Positions 49,468-57,865 are shown, numbered from the stretch's first letter. The stretch is 64,000 nt of DNA from Pseudomonadota bacterium (GCA_016125375.1 WGLU01000005.1:1-64000); one strand, 5' to 3'. Notes: a model not told the origin generated them from the letters alone. Program-made: numbers and translations.

Positions 49468-49941
49468 ATGATTTTATGGACTCAGGGCCAGATACTTGCC
49501 GCCATACGGTCAGGCAACGCCGACCAGCAGCGCAGAGACGTGATGACTATGCGGCTGCTCGGCTGGGTGGCACAGTTGTTTTTTGCGACGCTGTTCTGGT
49601 TTGTATTAACAGGCCTGTTCCTCAACGTGTTTGACCCTGCGTTGGTTTTTGGCGCGCTTTTGTTGCCGTCCATCGCTTTTTATCTCACCTGTCTGCTGCT
49701 GGGATATGTGGGTAAAACAGGTCTGGATGTTCATGCCGCGCAAATAGAGGCCGAAATGCAGGGCCAACCGGCAGAGGTGAGGGCGCGCCTGAAAAAAGAG
49801 CGCATCCTGAAAGCCTTGGGCGCTGCTCTTGTGTGTGCGGCCCTCACGTTCGGTTACTTTATGCCGTTCTTTCAGGATCATGCGGTAAAAGTGCACAAAA
49901 CCCACAAAGTTAAAAAACAGCACAAGGACGTAAGCCAATGA
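49468..49941 (+). CDS. Membrane protein of unknown function, 157 aa
   Basis: Three membrane helices (about residues 30-52, 58-80 and 115-132) and a basic C-terminal tail rich in Lys and His (HAVKVHKTHKVKKQHKD). ATG 49468 lies 3 bases after the acyl-CoA dehydrogenase stop. Its end overlaps the next membrane protein start (ATGA), so it is inside the operon. No family was recognised. Confidence 0.65.
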   Translation: MILWTQGQILAAIRSGNADQQRRDVMTMRLLGWVAQLFFATLFWFVLTGLFLNVFDPALVFGALLLPSIAFYLTCLLLGYVGKTGLDVHAAQIEAEMQGQPAEVRARLKKERILKALGAALVCAALTFGYFMPFFQDHAVKVHKTHKVKKQHKDVSQ

Positions 49942-50387
49942 CCCGCACTATGCAGAATGCCCGCCCCAAGTTTGAAGAACTGCCAGCTGAGAAGCAAAAG
50001 CAGATGCTCCAGATGTTCAGAATCATGGGGCTTGTCGACATCCTGCTTATTGGCGGCGCGCTGTGGTTTGGTATTGCCAATATGTATGTAAAAAAGTTTG
50101 ACGCATCCCTGATTGGCAGTCCTCTGCAGGTGCCGCTGATGTATCTGGCTGGTGCGACAGCATGTTTTGGTTTAATCGGCTGCATGGGCCTTTTTATGCT
50201 GGTCGATATGGCTGAGTTGAAACAGCTGAAGAAAAGCGGCTACTCGGCGCAGGAAATTACACAAAAGCAGCAGCAGATTGCGCGACGCCGTGGCTTCCAG
50301 TGTGCTCTGGCATTTGTGGTGGGTATTGTGTGGCTGATATCCCTGATGCCGGTCCTGCACGCGGCTGCACAAAGCATGTACCGCTAG
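49938..50387 (+). CDS. Membrane protein of unknown function, 149 aa
   Basis: Three membrane helices (about residues 30-50, 66-90 and 120-142) separated by a helical hydrophilic loop (AELKQLKKSGYSAQEITQKQQQIARRRG). The start overlaps the stop of the previous gene by four bases (ATGA) and prpB follows after 25 bases, so it is in the catabolic operon. Its size and helix layout resemble its neighbour, suggesting a heteromeric pair. No family was recognised. Confidence 0.65.
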   Translation: MTRTMQNARPKFEELPAEKQKQMLQMFRIMGLVDILLIGGALWFGIANMYVKKFDASLIGSPLQVPLMYLAGATACFGLIGCMGLFMLVDMAELKQLKKSGYSAQEITQKQQQIARRRGFQCALAFVVGIVWLISLMPVLHAAAQSMYR

Positions 50388-50412
50388 GCTTAACAGAGGT
50401 AAGGAGAGCACC

Positions 50413-51324
50413 ATGACACCCGGTCAAAAGCTGAAAGCGGCCCTTAAGGCAGAAAAACCGCTCCATCTATTGGGCATCCTCAACCCGTATATGGGCATGC
50501 AGGTGCAGGCAGCCGGTTTTAAGGCTGCGTATGTGAGCGGTGCAGGGCTGTCGTACTTCAATTACGGTGTGCCGGATGTGGGTGTTGTTGCGCTGGAAGA
50601 GGTCTGCTATGAGGCCAAAAAAATCACCCGCATTGTCGATATCCCTATCCTTGTCGATGCCGACACCGGCTGGGACGATGCCCAGAAGACGGTAGAGGCC
50701 TTTATCGCCAGCGGCATTGCCGGCCTTCATCTGGAAGACCAGACCGAGGACAAACGCTGCGGCCACCTCGACGGTAAAAGCATTGTGGGTACGGAGGAGA
50801 TGTGCGCGCGCATCCGCGCCGCTGTGAAAGGTAAAACCAGCGGCAAAGTTAGAGATGCCGACTTTATGGTGATGGCGCGTACCGATGCCTTTGCCCTGGA
50901 GGGGATGAACGGCACCATCAGCCGCATGCAGGCCTATGTCGAAGCCGGTGCCGACGCCATTTTTGCCGAGGCCATGACCGACCTTAAACACTACGACCAA
51001 ATCCGCGCGGCACTCGGGCCTAATGTGCCGCTATTGGCCAATATGACGGAGTTCGGCAAGACCGAGCTCTATACCCGTGACCAACTGGCAAAACACGGCG
51101 TGGATATGATGCTCAGCCCCGTTACCCTTGCACGCAGCATGCACGGTGGCGTGTTCGACTGGCTGGGAGATATCCGCACCAAAGGCAGCACACAGCAGCT
51201 GGTGGACGGCGGTCAGCTCAAGCCCCGCAGCCGTTACAGCGATTTGCTGGATTACGACCCCAAGACCGATAATCGTGATACCATTCTCGCTCGTTTGAAT
51301 GCACGCCTGTCGGAGAAGGATTAG
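50413..51324 (+). CDS. prpB: Methylisocitrate lyase, 303 aa
   Basis: A PEP mutase/ICL-superfamily lyase. The catalytic loop contains DKRCGHLDGK, matching the KRCGH motif, with metal-binding DIPILVDADTGWDDAQKT and DFMVMARTDAFALEGMNG. It cleaves 2-methylisocitrate to pyruvate and succinate in the methylcitrate cycle. Length and C-terminus (LKPRSRYSDLLDYDPKTDNRD) match PrpB rather than isocitrate lyase. ATG 50413 has AAGGAGAGCACC. The GNAT and prpC genes follow on the same strand. Confidence 0.95.
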   Translation: MTPGQKLKAALKAEKPLHLLGILNPYMGMQVQAAGFKAAYVSGAGLSYFNYGVPDVGVVALEEVCYEAKKITRIVDIPILVDADTGWDDAQKTVEAFIASGIAGLHLEDQTEDKRCGHLDGKSIVGTEEMCARIRAAVKGKTSGKVRDADFMVMARTDAFALEGMNGTISRMQAYVEAGADAIFAEAMTDLKHYDQIRAALGPNVPLLANMTEFGKTELYTRDQLAKHGVDMMLSPVTLARSMHGGVFDWLGDIRTKGSTQQLVDGGQLKPRSRYSDLLDYDPKTDNRDTILARLNARLSEKD

Positions 51325-51328
51325 AACC

Positions 51329-51868
51329 ATGACTGCCCATGCCCACCACAAAAAACCGACCGGACTGGAAATACGCCAGATGGTGTTGGATGATTTGCCT
51401 GCGGTTTATGCCTTGGGTGAGAAGCTCTTCCGTGCAGGCGACGCGCCCAATCTGTACCGTACATGGACCGACTATGTTCTGGTGGATAGTTTCTCCGCCG
51501 ACCGGGACTTCTGCCTTGTGGCGGAGCTGGAGGGGGAGGTTATCGGCTTTGTACTGGGCTATACCTATACAAAACGGCGCAACAGCTGGACCTACGGCTA
51601 TCTGGAGTGGATGGGCGTGGCACAGGAATGGAACAGCCACGGCGTTGGCCGGGCACTGGTGGACAGTCTGACCCGCCTCTTCCGGGAAGAGGGGGTTCGT
51701 ATGATGATTGTGGATACCGAGGCCGAGAATCACCGCGCCATTGATATGTTCCAAAAGCTCGGCTTTAACCATCCGGTCGAACATGTGTACATGACCCGCG
51801 TGCTCAAACCGTCCCCCGCCGCCAAGGCACCCAAGACGAACCTGCCAAACGAAGGAGTAAACGAATGA
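51329..51868 (+). CDS. GNAT acetyltransferase embedded between prpB and prpC, 179 aa
   Basis: A RimI-like GNAT fold: LEIRQMVLDDLPAVYALGEKLF, VIGFVLGYTYTKR, and the acetyl-CoA loop AQEWNSHGVGRALVDSLTRLFREEGVRMMIVDTEAENHRAIDMFQKLGF. It starts 4 bases after prpB and its stop overlaps prpC (ATGA), so it is translated in the middle of the prp operon. Lysine acetylation is a known control of acyl-CoA synthetases and propionate enzymes in other bacteria, which makes an enzyme-regulating role plausible here (inference). A proline/alanine/lysine-rich tail follows the domain. Confidence 0.8.
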   Translation: MTAHAHHKKPTGLEIRQMVLDDLPAVYALGEKLFRAGDAPNLYRTWTDYVLVDSFSADRDFCLVAELEGEVIGFVLGYTYTKRRNSWTYGYLEWMGVAQEWNSHGVGRALVDSLTRLFREEGVRMMIVDTEAENHRAIDMFQKLGFNHPVEHVYMTRVLKPSPAAKAPKTNLPNEGVNE

Positions 51869-53001
51869 CAACGACCAAAAAAACCGGCGGTCTTGCCGGT
51901 ATTGTTGCAGGACAAACCGCAATTTCCAGCGCCGGTGGCGCACACGAGCTGCGTTACCGCGGCTACAGCATTTATGACCTCGCCGCCAATTGCTGCTTTG
52001 AAGAGGTCGCCTACCTGATTGTTTACGGCCACCTGCCCACCCAACAGGAGCTGGACAGCTACAAAAAACGCCTGCGTACCCTGCGGGATATTCCGGACGA
52101 CCTGAAGTCCGTTCTGGAGCTGGTTCCGGCCTACGCCCACCCGATGGATGTGCTGCGTACCGCCACGTCTTTCCTCGGTAATCTGGAGCCTGAGCAGGAT
52201 GCCCGCGACCACTACGCCATTACCGACCGCCTGGTTGCCGCATATCCGGCCATGTTGCTGTACTGGTGGCATTTCAGCCAGAACGGCGGCAAACGCATCA
52301 CGTGCGTGACCGATGCCGACGGCGTGGCCGACCACTTCCTGACGCTGCTGCATGGTAAAAAGCCCAGCCCGCTGTTTACAAAAATGATGAACATCTCGCT
52401 GATCCTGTACGCCGAGCACGAGTTTAATGCCTCCACCTTTACAGGCCGTGTCATTACTTCCACCCTTCCGGATTTCTACTCCCCCGTCGTCGGTGCCATC
52501 GGCGCCCTGCGCGGCCCCCTGCATGGTGGTGCCAACGAGGCTGCTATGGAACTGATTGAGAAGTTCGAAACCGCAAAAGAAGCCGACAAGGGCGTGCGCG
52601 GCATGCTGGAGCGCAAAGAGCTGATTATGGGCTTTGGTCACCGCGTGTACACCACAGCAGACCCGCGCAATATTGTGATTAAGAAGTGCGCGAAAGAACT
52701 GGCCGATGCGATGGGCGATACCACGCTCTACCCTGTGTCCGAAGCCATCGAAAAAGTCATGTGGGACGAGAAGAAACTCTTCCCGAATCTGGACTTCTAT
52801 TCCGCCTCCACCTATCACCTGATGGGCATCCCGACCCCGTTGTTCACGCCCATTTTCGTCATGAGCCGTATCACCGGCTGGGCGGCGCACTTTATCGAGC
52901 AGCGCGGCAACAACAAGCTCATCCGCCCCGGCGCCGACTATACCGGCCCTGGCGCGCTGGACTTTGTGCCCATGGACAAGCGCACGGGCAAGGTGGCTTA
53001 A
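51865..53001 (+). CDS. prpC: 2-methylcitrate synthase, 378 aa
   Basis: A citrate synthase-family enzyme: HELRYRGYSIYDLA at the N-terminus, GAIGALRGPLHGGANEAAMELIE, the catalytic His region MGFGHRVYTTADPR, and the C-terminal FVMSRITGWAAHFIEQRGNNKLIRPGADYTGP. It condenses propionyl-CoA with oxaloacetate. The 378-residue length is typical of PrpC/type II short synthases and the prpB neighbour supports that call over housekeeping GltA. It overlaps the GNAT gene by four bases. Confidence 0.93.
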   Translation: MTTTKKTGGLAGIVAGQTAISSAGGAHELRYRGYSIYDLAANCCFEEVAYLIVYGHLPTQQELDSYKKRLRTLRDIPDDLKSVLELVPAYAHPMDVLRTATSFLGNLEPEQDARDHYAITDRLVAAYPAMLLYWWHFSQNGGKRITCVTDADGVADHFLTLLHGKKPSPLFTKMMNISLILYAEHEFNASTFTGRVITSTLPDFYSPVVGAIGALRGPLHGGANEAAMELIEKFETAKEADKGVRGMLERKELIMGFGHRVYTTADPRNIVIKKCAKELADAMGDTTLYPVSEAIEKVMWDEKKLFPNLDFYSASTYHLMGIPTPLFTPIFVMSRITGWAAHFIEQRGNNKLIRPGADYTGPGALDFVPMDKRTGKVA

Positions 53002-53006
53002 CGCAT

Positions 53007-53037
53007 TAAAAAATCCCCCTTCCATGTGGAAGGGGGA
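53007..53037 (-). terminator. Intrinsic terminator (minus) for the 53048 gene
   Basis: On the minus strand TCCCCCTT-CCACATGG-AAGGGGGA is followed by a run of six T residues. It may also stop prpC transcripts weakly. Confidence 0.8.
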
Positions 53038-53047
53038 TAACCGATTG

Positions 53048-53317
53048 TCAGGTGTTGGCGCTGTACTTGCCGGTGCCGCGGCTCATGCCGGCGGTGACCA
53101 CCTTGGTGGTGTCGCCGGAGGCCCGGAAGCCCAGGCTGTTGCTGGCGGCCGCCACGACTTCGGCCTGGCTCGTGGCCTTGGAAATATCGACGCCGCTATC
53201 GGCGAGGAGCTGGCCCGCTTCGCGCACGTCCGCGTCTTCGAACTTGACCGGCAGGCGGCCGACAAAGCCGCCGACGTGACGGGTGAGCGTACCCTTGGGG
53301 AGCTGGAGGAGGTCCAT
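53048..53317 (-). CDS. Small protein of unknown function, 89 aa
   Basis: ATG 53317 (MDLLQLPKGTLTRHV) has GGAGACACCG before it; an in-frame ATG 12 bases earlier overlaps that site, as at 41740. No signal peptide or membrane helix is seen. A helical part (ADVREAGQLLADSGVDISKATSQAEVVAAASNSLGF) is followed by a Gly/Ser/Thr-rich tail. It is antisense-oriented within an otherwise plus-strand prp region and has its own terminator. Not recognised. Confidence 0.5.
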   Translation of the reverse strand: MDLLQLPKGTLTRHVGGFVGRLPVKFEDADVREAGQLLADSGVDISKATSQAEVVAAASNSLGFRASGDTTKVVTAGMSRGTGKYSANT

Positions 53318-53414
53318 CGGTGTCTCCATGAAAGGACAGTCAAACGGTAAGGCAAAAAAGCAGGGTGAGGCCTTCCTAACACCCGCAGGGATGAAAGTCA
53401 AAGGAGGAAACCGC

Positions 53415-53753
53415 ATGACCCCCATCAACTGGGCGGATTTTGAGAAGGTGGAACTGCGCGTCGGTACTGTGCTGGCGGCGGAGGCATTTCCGCAGGCCCG
53501 CAAACCGGCCTACATTCTGACTGTCGACTTTGGACCGGAAGTCGGCACACGTAAGTCCAGTGCCCAAATTACCGTGCATTATTCGCCGCAAGACCTTGTG
53601 GGTAAACAGGTGGTAGGTGTGGTAAACTTTCCCCCGAAGCAGATTGGTCCTATCATGAGCGAATGCCTCGTGACAGGCTTCTACCGCGAGGATGGCAGCG
53701 TGGTGCTTGCCGTTCCCGACAAAACCGTGCCCAATGGCGCCAAACTTGGATGA
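53415..53753 (+). CDS. csaA: CsaA-type tRNA-binding protein, 112 aa
   Basis: A stand-alone tRNA-binding OB-fold domain (PF01588): WADFEKVELRVGTVLAAEAFPQARKPAYILTVDFG, SSAQITVHYSPQDLVGKQVVGVVNFPPKQIGPIMSECLVTGF. The full-length 112-residue form is that of CsaA, a dimeric tRNA-binding protein described as a chaperone for protein export. ATG 53415 has AAGGAGGAAACCGC. The stop overlaps the MazG-like start (ATGATG), so the two are coupled. Confidence 0.93.
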   Translation: MTPINWADFEKVELRVGTVLAAEAFPQARKPAYILTVDFGPEVGTRKSSAQITVHYSPQDLVGKQVVGVVNFPPKQIGPIMSECLVTGFYREDGSVVLAVPDKTVPNGAKLG

Positions 53754-54100
53754 TGACAGTGAACCGACACCCCGTCCTGCCCGACAGCCCATCCTTGCGC
53801 GATGTGCAGGACTACGTGCGCCAGATAAAGGACCTGCGCGGCTTTACCAATACCGACCCGGTACCCGACTGTGTGCTGCTGGGGGAAGAGGTGGGCGAGC
53901 TGTTCAAGGCTGTGCGCAAGGCGCGCAAAGGCAGCATGGTGGATGAGAACAGCACGGCCGGCGATTCGGTTGCCGAGGAAATTGCCGACGTTCTGATTGT
54001 GCTCTCGGGCATTGCTAATATTTACGGCATCGACATGGAACAAGCCCTGCGTGCCAAAGAAGAAAAGAATAAAACACGGGTCTGGAAAATCGTTTCCTGA
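53750..54100 (+). CDS. MazG-like nucleotide pyrophosphohydrolase domain protein, 116 aa
   Basis: Single all-alpha NTP-PPase domain: GEEVGELFKAVRKARKG (EExxE) and SVAEEIADVLIVLSGIANIYGID (ExxD), the magnesium-binding motifs of MazG/dCTPase-type enzymes. The length indicates a one-domain member that probably hydrolyses non-canonical or excess (d)NTPs. ATG 53750 overlaps the csaA stop. A signal-peptide gene follows 22 bases later on the same strand. Confidence 0.85.
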   Translation: MMTVNRHPVLPDSPSLRDVQDYVRQIKDLRGFTNTDPVPDCVLLGEEVGELFKAVRKARKGSMVDENSTAGDSVAEEIADVLIVLSGIANIYGIDMEQALRAKEEKNKTRVWKIVS

Positions 54101-54122
54101 CTCTAACCAACAGAAAGTGACC

Positions 54123-54596
54123 ATGATGAAACTTTTCGTTACCTCCTTGCTGGCCCTGACTGCCGCCCTGAGCGCCCATGCGCAGGACGCAGCCCAGAAG
54201 TCTGAGTGCGTGGATACTGCCCGCCAGTTGCAGAAGATGATGAACCCGGGCGACCAACTGGCCGAGATGCAAAAATCCATGTCCCAGGGAGCTCCCGAAG
54301 AGCTGCGCCCCATCGTGACGCAGGTTGTTGGCGAAGTGATGGAGCCGTTGATGCCCAAGCTCGAAGAGCAGGCCTCCGTCCTGATGGCAAAACACTTCAG
54401 CTGTGAAGAACTGGACAAGATTAAAGCCTTCTACGAAACGCCTGAAGGCCAGTCCATGATTACCAAAATGCCCGGCTTTATGGCCGATGTAGGCGCTTTC
54501 AGCCAGAAAGAAATCATGGCTGCCATGCCGACCATCCAAAAGCGCGTCAAAGAGCTGATGGATGAGCGCAAACCGCATGAGCCGATTCACCGCTAA
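54123..54596 (+). CDS. DUF2059 exported protein, 157 aa
   Basis: A signal peptide (MKLFVTSLLALTAALSAHA) is followed by a helical domain matching DUF2059: LMPKLEEQASVLMAKHFSCEELDKIKAFYETPEGQSMITKMPGFM, with the family motif F-Y-x-T-P-x-G-x-x. Members occur as small periplasmic proteins of unknown function. ATG 54123 (tandem with ATG 54126) lies 22 bases after the mazG-like gene; prpD follows after 26 bases, so all are in one transcriptional run. Confidence 0.8.
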   Translation: MMKLFVTSLLALTAALSAHAQDAAQKSECVDTARQLQKMMNPGDQLAEMQKSMSQGAPEELRPIVTQVVGEVMEPLMPKLEEQASVLMAKHFSCEELDKIKAFYETPEGQSMITKMPGFMADVGAFSQKEIMAAMPTIQKRVKELMDERKPHEPIHR

Positions 54597-54622
54597 TCAA
54601 CTCTGGTTAAAGGATAAACTGT

Positions 54623-56101
54623 ATGAACGCGCAAGCCGCTCTTAAGGATACTGCCATGCACGCCAATGTGGATGTGAACGTACGCCCCGCACCGGACGAG
54701 GTGCTGACCAAAATCGCCGATTATGTGGCCAAGGCCGACATTAAAAGCGCCGAGGCTTACGATACCGCCCGCAACTGCCTGATAGATACCATCGGCTGTG
54801 GATTGCTGGCGCTGCGCTTCCCCGAGTGCACAAAGCATCTGGGGCCTTGGGTGCCGGGCATGACGGTGCCAAACGGCGTACACGTGCCGGGCACGCAGTT
54901 TATCCTCGACCCCATCAAAGCCGCGTTCGACATTGGCTGCACCATCCGCTGGCTGGATTATAACGACACATGGCTCGCTGCCGAATGGGGGCACCCGTCG
55001 GATAACCTGGGCGCCATTCTGGCCTGCGCAGAATATGTCAGCCGTAAGAATCTGGCTGAAGGCAAAGAGCCGCTGAGCATGCGCGAGGTGCTCACCGCCA
55101 TGATTCTGGCGCACGAGATTCAGGGTGTACTGGCGCTGGAAAACAGCTTCAACAAGGTCGGCCTCGACCACGTGGTGCTGGTTAAAGTTGCCTCCACCGC
55201 TGTAGCGACCAAGCTGCTGGGCGGTACCCGCGACCAGATTGTGGACGCAGTGTCCCAAGCATGGGTAGACGGTCAATCCCTGCGCACCTACCGCCATGCG
55301 CCGAACGCAGGCTCCCGCAAGAGCTGGGCAGCGGGCGATGCCACCAGCCGCGCCGTGCGCCTTGCCATGATTACCCTGACGGGTGAGATGGGCGTACCCG
55401 GTGTGCTGACGGCACCAAAATGGGGCTTCTACGACGTGCTGTTCAAAGGTAACAGCTTCAAGTTCCAGCGCGAGTTTGGCTCGTATGTGATGGAGCAGGT
55501 ACTGTTTAAAATCTCCTTCCCGGCCGAGTTCCACAGCCAAACGGCGGTTGAGGCTGCCATTAAACTGCACCCACAAGTGACAGGTAAGCTCGACCAGATC
55601 GAGAAGGTTGTTCTGACCACGCACGAGGCTGCTATCCGCATCATCAGCAAAACCGGCAAGCTTTATAACTACGCCGACCGTGACCACTGCCTGCAATACA
55701 TGGTGGCCTGCGGGATGATTTTCGGCGACCTGATTGCCGAGCACTACGAGGATGACGTTGCCGCCGACCCGCGTATCGACGCCCTGCGTGATAAAATGGT
55801 GGTGGAAGAAGACACCCGCTACAGTGCCGACTATCACGCACCGGACAAACGTTCCATTGCCAACGCCGTGCAGGTGTTCTTTAAAGACGGCAGCAAGACC
55901 GAGAAAATTGAAATCGAATACCCCATCGGTCACCGCCGTCGCCGTGCGGAGGGCATCCCCGTGCTGGAGCGCAAGTTCCGCAACAACCTTGCAACGCGTT
56001 TCCCCAAAGGCCGCGTAGAAGCTATCTACAGCCTCTGCAAAGACCAAAAGAAGCTGGAGGCCACATCCGTAACCAGCTTCATGGAGCTGTTTGTGATTTA
56101 A
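54623..56101 (+). CDS. prpD: 2-methylcitrate dehydratase, 492 aa
   Basis: A MmgE/PrpD-family dehydratase over full length: [78 protein letters not shown], and the C-terminal [11 protein letters not shown] and [13 protein letters not shown]. It dehydrates 2-methylcitrate to 2-methyl-cis-aconitate. It is separated from prpBC by csaA, the mazG-like gene and a DUF2059 gene. Neither prpE nor acnB/acnD is seen in the window, so those steps must be encoded elsewhere. Confidence 0.95.
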   Translation: MNAQAALKDTAMHANVDVNVRPAPDEVLTKIADYVAKADIKSAEAYDTARNCLIDTIGCGLLALRFPECTKHLGPWVPGMTVPNGVHVPGTQFILDPIKAAFDIGCTIRWLDYNDTWLAAEWGHPSDNLGAILACAEYVSRKNLAEGKEPLSMREVLTAMILAHEIQGVLALENSFNKVGLDHVVLVKVASTAVATKLLGGTRDQIVDAVSQAWVDGQSLRTYRHAPNAGSRKSWAAGDATSRAVRLAMITLTGEMGVPGVLTAPKWGFYDVLFKGNSFKFQREFGSYVMEQVLFKISFPAEFHSQTAVEAAIKLHPQVTGKLDQIEKVVLTTHEAAIRIISKTGKLYNYADRDHCLQYMVACGMIFGDLIAEHYEDDVAADPRIDALRDKMVVEEDTRYSADYHAPDKRSIANAVQVFFKDGSKTEKIEIEYPIGHRRRRAEGIPVLERKFRNNLATRFPKGRVEAIYSLCKDQKKLEATSVTSFMELFVI

Positions 56102-56111
56102 GGAAAGACCG

Positions 56112-56711
56112 ATGAAACATCTAATCACCGCTGTTCTTCTTGCTGTTTCTGCCGCCGGCCTGAGTGCCTGCGGCGGGGCCGTGTTTCGTCCTGTCCAATT
56201 TGCGTTCGAGGATCGGAGCAGTGACCGCCAGATAGAGGATAACCAGATTGATCTGGCCATTCTTGACCGTCTGCGCAAAGTGGATGCCAGCCTGCTGCTG
56301 GATACGGATGTCGACGTATGGGAGGGGCGTGTGATGCTCACCGGTACTGTAGACAGCAAAACCAAGAAGGTGAAAATAGAGCAGATTGCCCAACAGGACG
56401 GGCGCATCATCTCGCTCTATAACGCCTTGCAGGTAACCTCTATTGCCGATGTCGAGGCCCGCAGTACGGCTCGTAAAGCCGCTGATAAAGCCGGGCAATC
56501 GCTGAGCGACTTCTGGGTCGAGCAGAAAATCGGTGCGCACCTGTTGGGTACCAAGGATGTGGCTGCGGTTAACTACCGCTGGCGTTGCGTTTATGGTCAG
56601 GTCTACGTGATTGGCCGGGCATCCACATCGCAGGAAAAACAGCGTGTGCTGGAAGTTATCCGCACAACAACGGGCGTAGAGCGTGTGACCGAATATATCT
56701 GGGTCAAATAG
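56112..56711 (+). CDS. BON-domain lipoprotein, 199 aa
   Basis: A lipoprotein signal peptide ends at LSAC with lipidated Cys20. Two BON-like modules follow (ILDRLRKVDASLLLDTDVDVWEGRVMLTGTVDSKTKK at about residues 55-90 and a second near KIGAHLLGTKDVAAVNYRWRCVYGQVYVIGRA). BON proteins bind phospholipids and maintain the outer membrane, as with OsmY and DolP (YraP). It follows prpD by 10 bases, on the same transcript, and ends with a terminator. A DolP-like role is the likeliest reading. Confidence 0.85.
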   Translation: MKHLITAVLLAVSAAGLSACGGAVFRPVQFAFEDRSSDRQIEDNQIDLAILDRLRKVDASLLLDTDVDVWEGRVMLTGTVDSKTKKVKIEQIAQQDGRIISLYNALQVTSIADVEARSTARKAADKAGQSLSDFWVEQKIGAHLLGTKDVAAVNYRWRCVYGQVYVIGRASTSQEKQRVLEVIRTTTGVERVTEYIWVK

Positions 56712-56734
56712 CCGCTACTGGCTAAAAGAGAGAG

Positions 56735-56760
56735 AACGGGCTTGCAACGCCCGTTTTTTC
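56735..56760 (+). terminator. Intrinsic terminator after the BON lipoprotein gene
   Basis: AACGGGC-TTGCAAC-GCCCGTT followed by TTTTC. It closes the prp-region transcript. Confidence 0.85.
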
Positions 56761-56777
56761 TATTATAACCTCAGACA

Positions 56778-56808
56778 GTCTTTCTTCTTCTCTCCTTCCT
56801 TTTCCCCC
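56778..56808 (+). promoter_or_regulatory. Pyrimidine-rich leader of nadD
   Basis: AGTCTTTCTTCTTCTCTCCT and following bases, almost purely C and T, with a TATTAT-like -10 element at 56761 just upstream. Confidence 0.5.
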
Positions 56809-56826
56809 GAAGCCTGTGAGGCTGTT

Positions 56827-57474
56827 ATGGCGAAAACACGTACCGTGGGGATTTACGGCGGGTCATTCAATCCCGCTCATCTGGGCCACCGCGAGCTGGC
56901 AGAAGAGGCCTTGCGCCTGTTGCAGCTCGACGAAGTGTGGTTCATGGTTTCCCCCCAGAACCCGCAAAAGGACAAGGAGGGCATTCTGCCCTTCGACCAC
57001 CGTGTGCACATCTGCCGTCTGACGGTCAAGGATATGGCACACGTGCAGGTCAGCACGTTCGAGCAACACCTGCCGCCCGGCCCCAGCCGGACCTGTAATC
57101 TTCTGGCGGCGTTGCGTCTGGCCTATCCGCACATCCGGTTTGTCTGGATGATGGGGGCCGATAACTGGCGCCATTTCCATACCTGGAATGGCTGGCAAGA
57201 GATTGCGGCCAACCACCCCATTGCCATCTTTGCCCGCGTGGGTGATGCCACGACGGCGCAAACGGAGGCGGGGCACATTCTGGCAGCGCATCAGCGCATG
57301 CCGGATGCGCCATGGGATGGGACGCCCGACTGGCGTTGGGTGGAAGGTAATATCCGCGAGGTCTCTGCAACGGCTATCCGCACCCAGCTCCTGCAAGGCG
57401 CTGACGAGGTGGATAACGTCGCGGACGGCGTGGTTGCCTACCTGCGCACGCACGGCCTGCTGACACGCCAATAA
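56827..57474 (+). CDS. nadD: Nicotinate-nucleotide adenylyltransferase, 215 aa
   Basis: The nucleotidyltransferase signature GIYGGSFNPAHLGHRELAEEAL (HxGH-type) and the C-terminal EVSATAIRTQLLQGADEVDNVADGVVAYLRTHGL identify NadD. It adenylates nicotinate mononucleotide to form deamido-NAD in the cytoplasm. ATG 56827 lies after a CT-rich leader. The usual alphaproteobacterial partners (rsfS, proA) are not adjacent; nadD is monocistronic with its own terminator. It is the only gene of well-known function with the pyrimidine-rich leader in this window. Confidence 0.93.
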   Translation: MAKTRTVGIYGGSFNPAHLGHRELAEEALRLLQLDEVWFMVSPQNPQKDKEGILPFDHRVHICRLTVKDMAHVQVSTFEQHLPPGPSRTCNLLAALRLAYPHIRFVWMMGADNWRHFHTWNGWQEIAANHPIAIFARVGDATTAQTEAGHILAAHQRMPDAPWDGTPDWRWVEGNIREVSATAIRTQLLQGADEVDNVADGVVAYLRTHGLLTRQ

Positions 57475-57477
57475 AAA

Positions 57478-57507
57478 CGAAAGGGAGCCGCAAGGCTCCC
57501 TTTTTTA
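57478..57507 (+). terminator. Intrinsic terminator after nadD
   Basis: AAGGGAGCC-GCAA-GGCTCCCTT followed by TTTTATG, 4 bases after the stop. Confidence 0.9.
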
Positions 57508-57522
57508 TGTCGTATCAAGAAC

Positions 57523-57548
57523 AAAACCCCCGCCGGAGCGGGGGTTTT
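57523..57548 (-). terminator. Intrinsic terminator after cspA
   Basis: On the minus strand AAAACCCCCGC-TCCG-GCGGGGGTTTT with following T residues. It lies 20 bases past the cspA stop. Confidence 0.88.
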
Positions 57549-57568
57549 GCTTAACAAGTACGTGGCAC

Positions 57569-57775
57569 TTAGGCCAGACGGATGTTCACCGCGCTGGTAC
57601 GGCCGCGGTTCTCTTCCAGATCGTACTGAACGGCTTGGCCGTCATCCAGACGGTCCAGACCTGCTTTTTGCAGGGCGGAGATGTGAACGAACACATCGTT
57701 ACCACCTTCAGCAGGCTGAATGAAACCGAAACCTTTGGTGGTGTTGAACCACTTAACTTTGCCAGAAAAACTCAT
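57569..57775 (-). CDS. cspA: Cold-shock protein, 68 aa
   Basis: A complete CSD: MSFSGKVKWFNTTKGFGFIQPAEGGNDVFVHISAL carries the RNP1 (KGFGFI) and RNP2 (VFVHI) nucleic-acid binding motifs. It binds single-stranded RNA and destabilises secondary structure. Alphaproteobacterial CSPs start in the same way. The transcript has a long untranslated leader, about 90 bases (57776-57865), as expected for cold-shock regulation. The ribosome site is a weak AAGG about 15 bases before ATG. Confidence 0.96.
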   Translation of the reverse strand: MSFSGKVKWFNTTKGFGFIQPAEGGNDVFVHISALQKAGLDRLDDGQAVQYDLEENRGRTSAVNIRLA

Positions 57776-57865
57776 GTATTTAATCCAATTACCTTAAATT
57801 AGTGTGCCCCGTTACCGAAGCGGCGTTTTGCGCTTGACGAAGACGATCTACTCAAGTGCTGAATA

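Noticed and set aside
51865-53001. Housekeeping citrate synthase (gltA)
   Set aside because: The length of 378 aa and the location beside prpB fit 2-methylcitrate synthase better.
51730-53025. 431-codon minus-strand ORF
   Set aside because: Shadow of prpC; translation is low complexity without family features.
54593-56410. 605-codon minus-strand ORF
   Set aside because: Shadow of prpD and the BON lipoprotein; it has no recognisable domain and lacks a good ribosome site.
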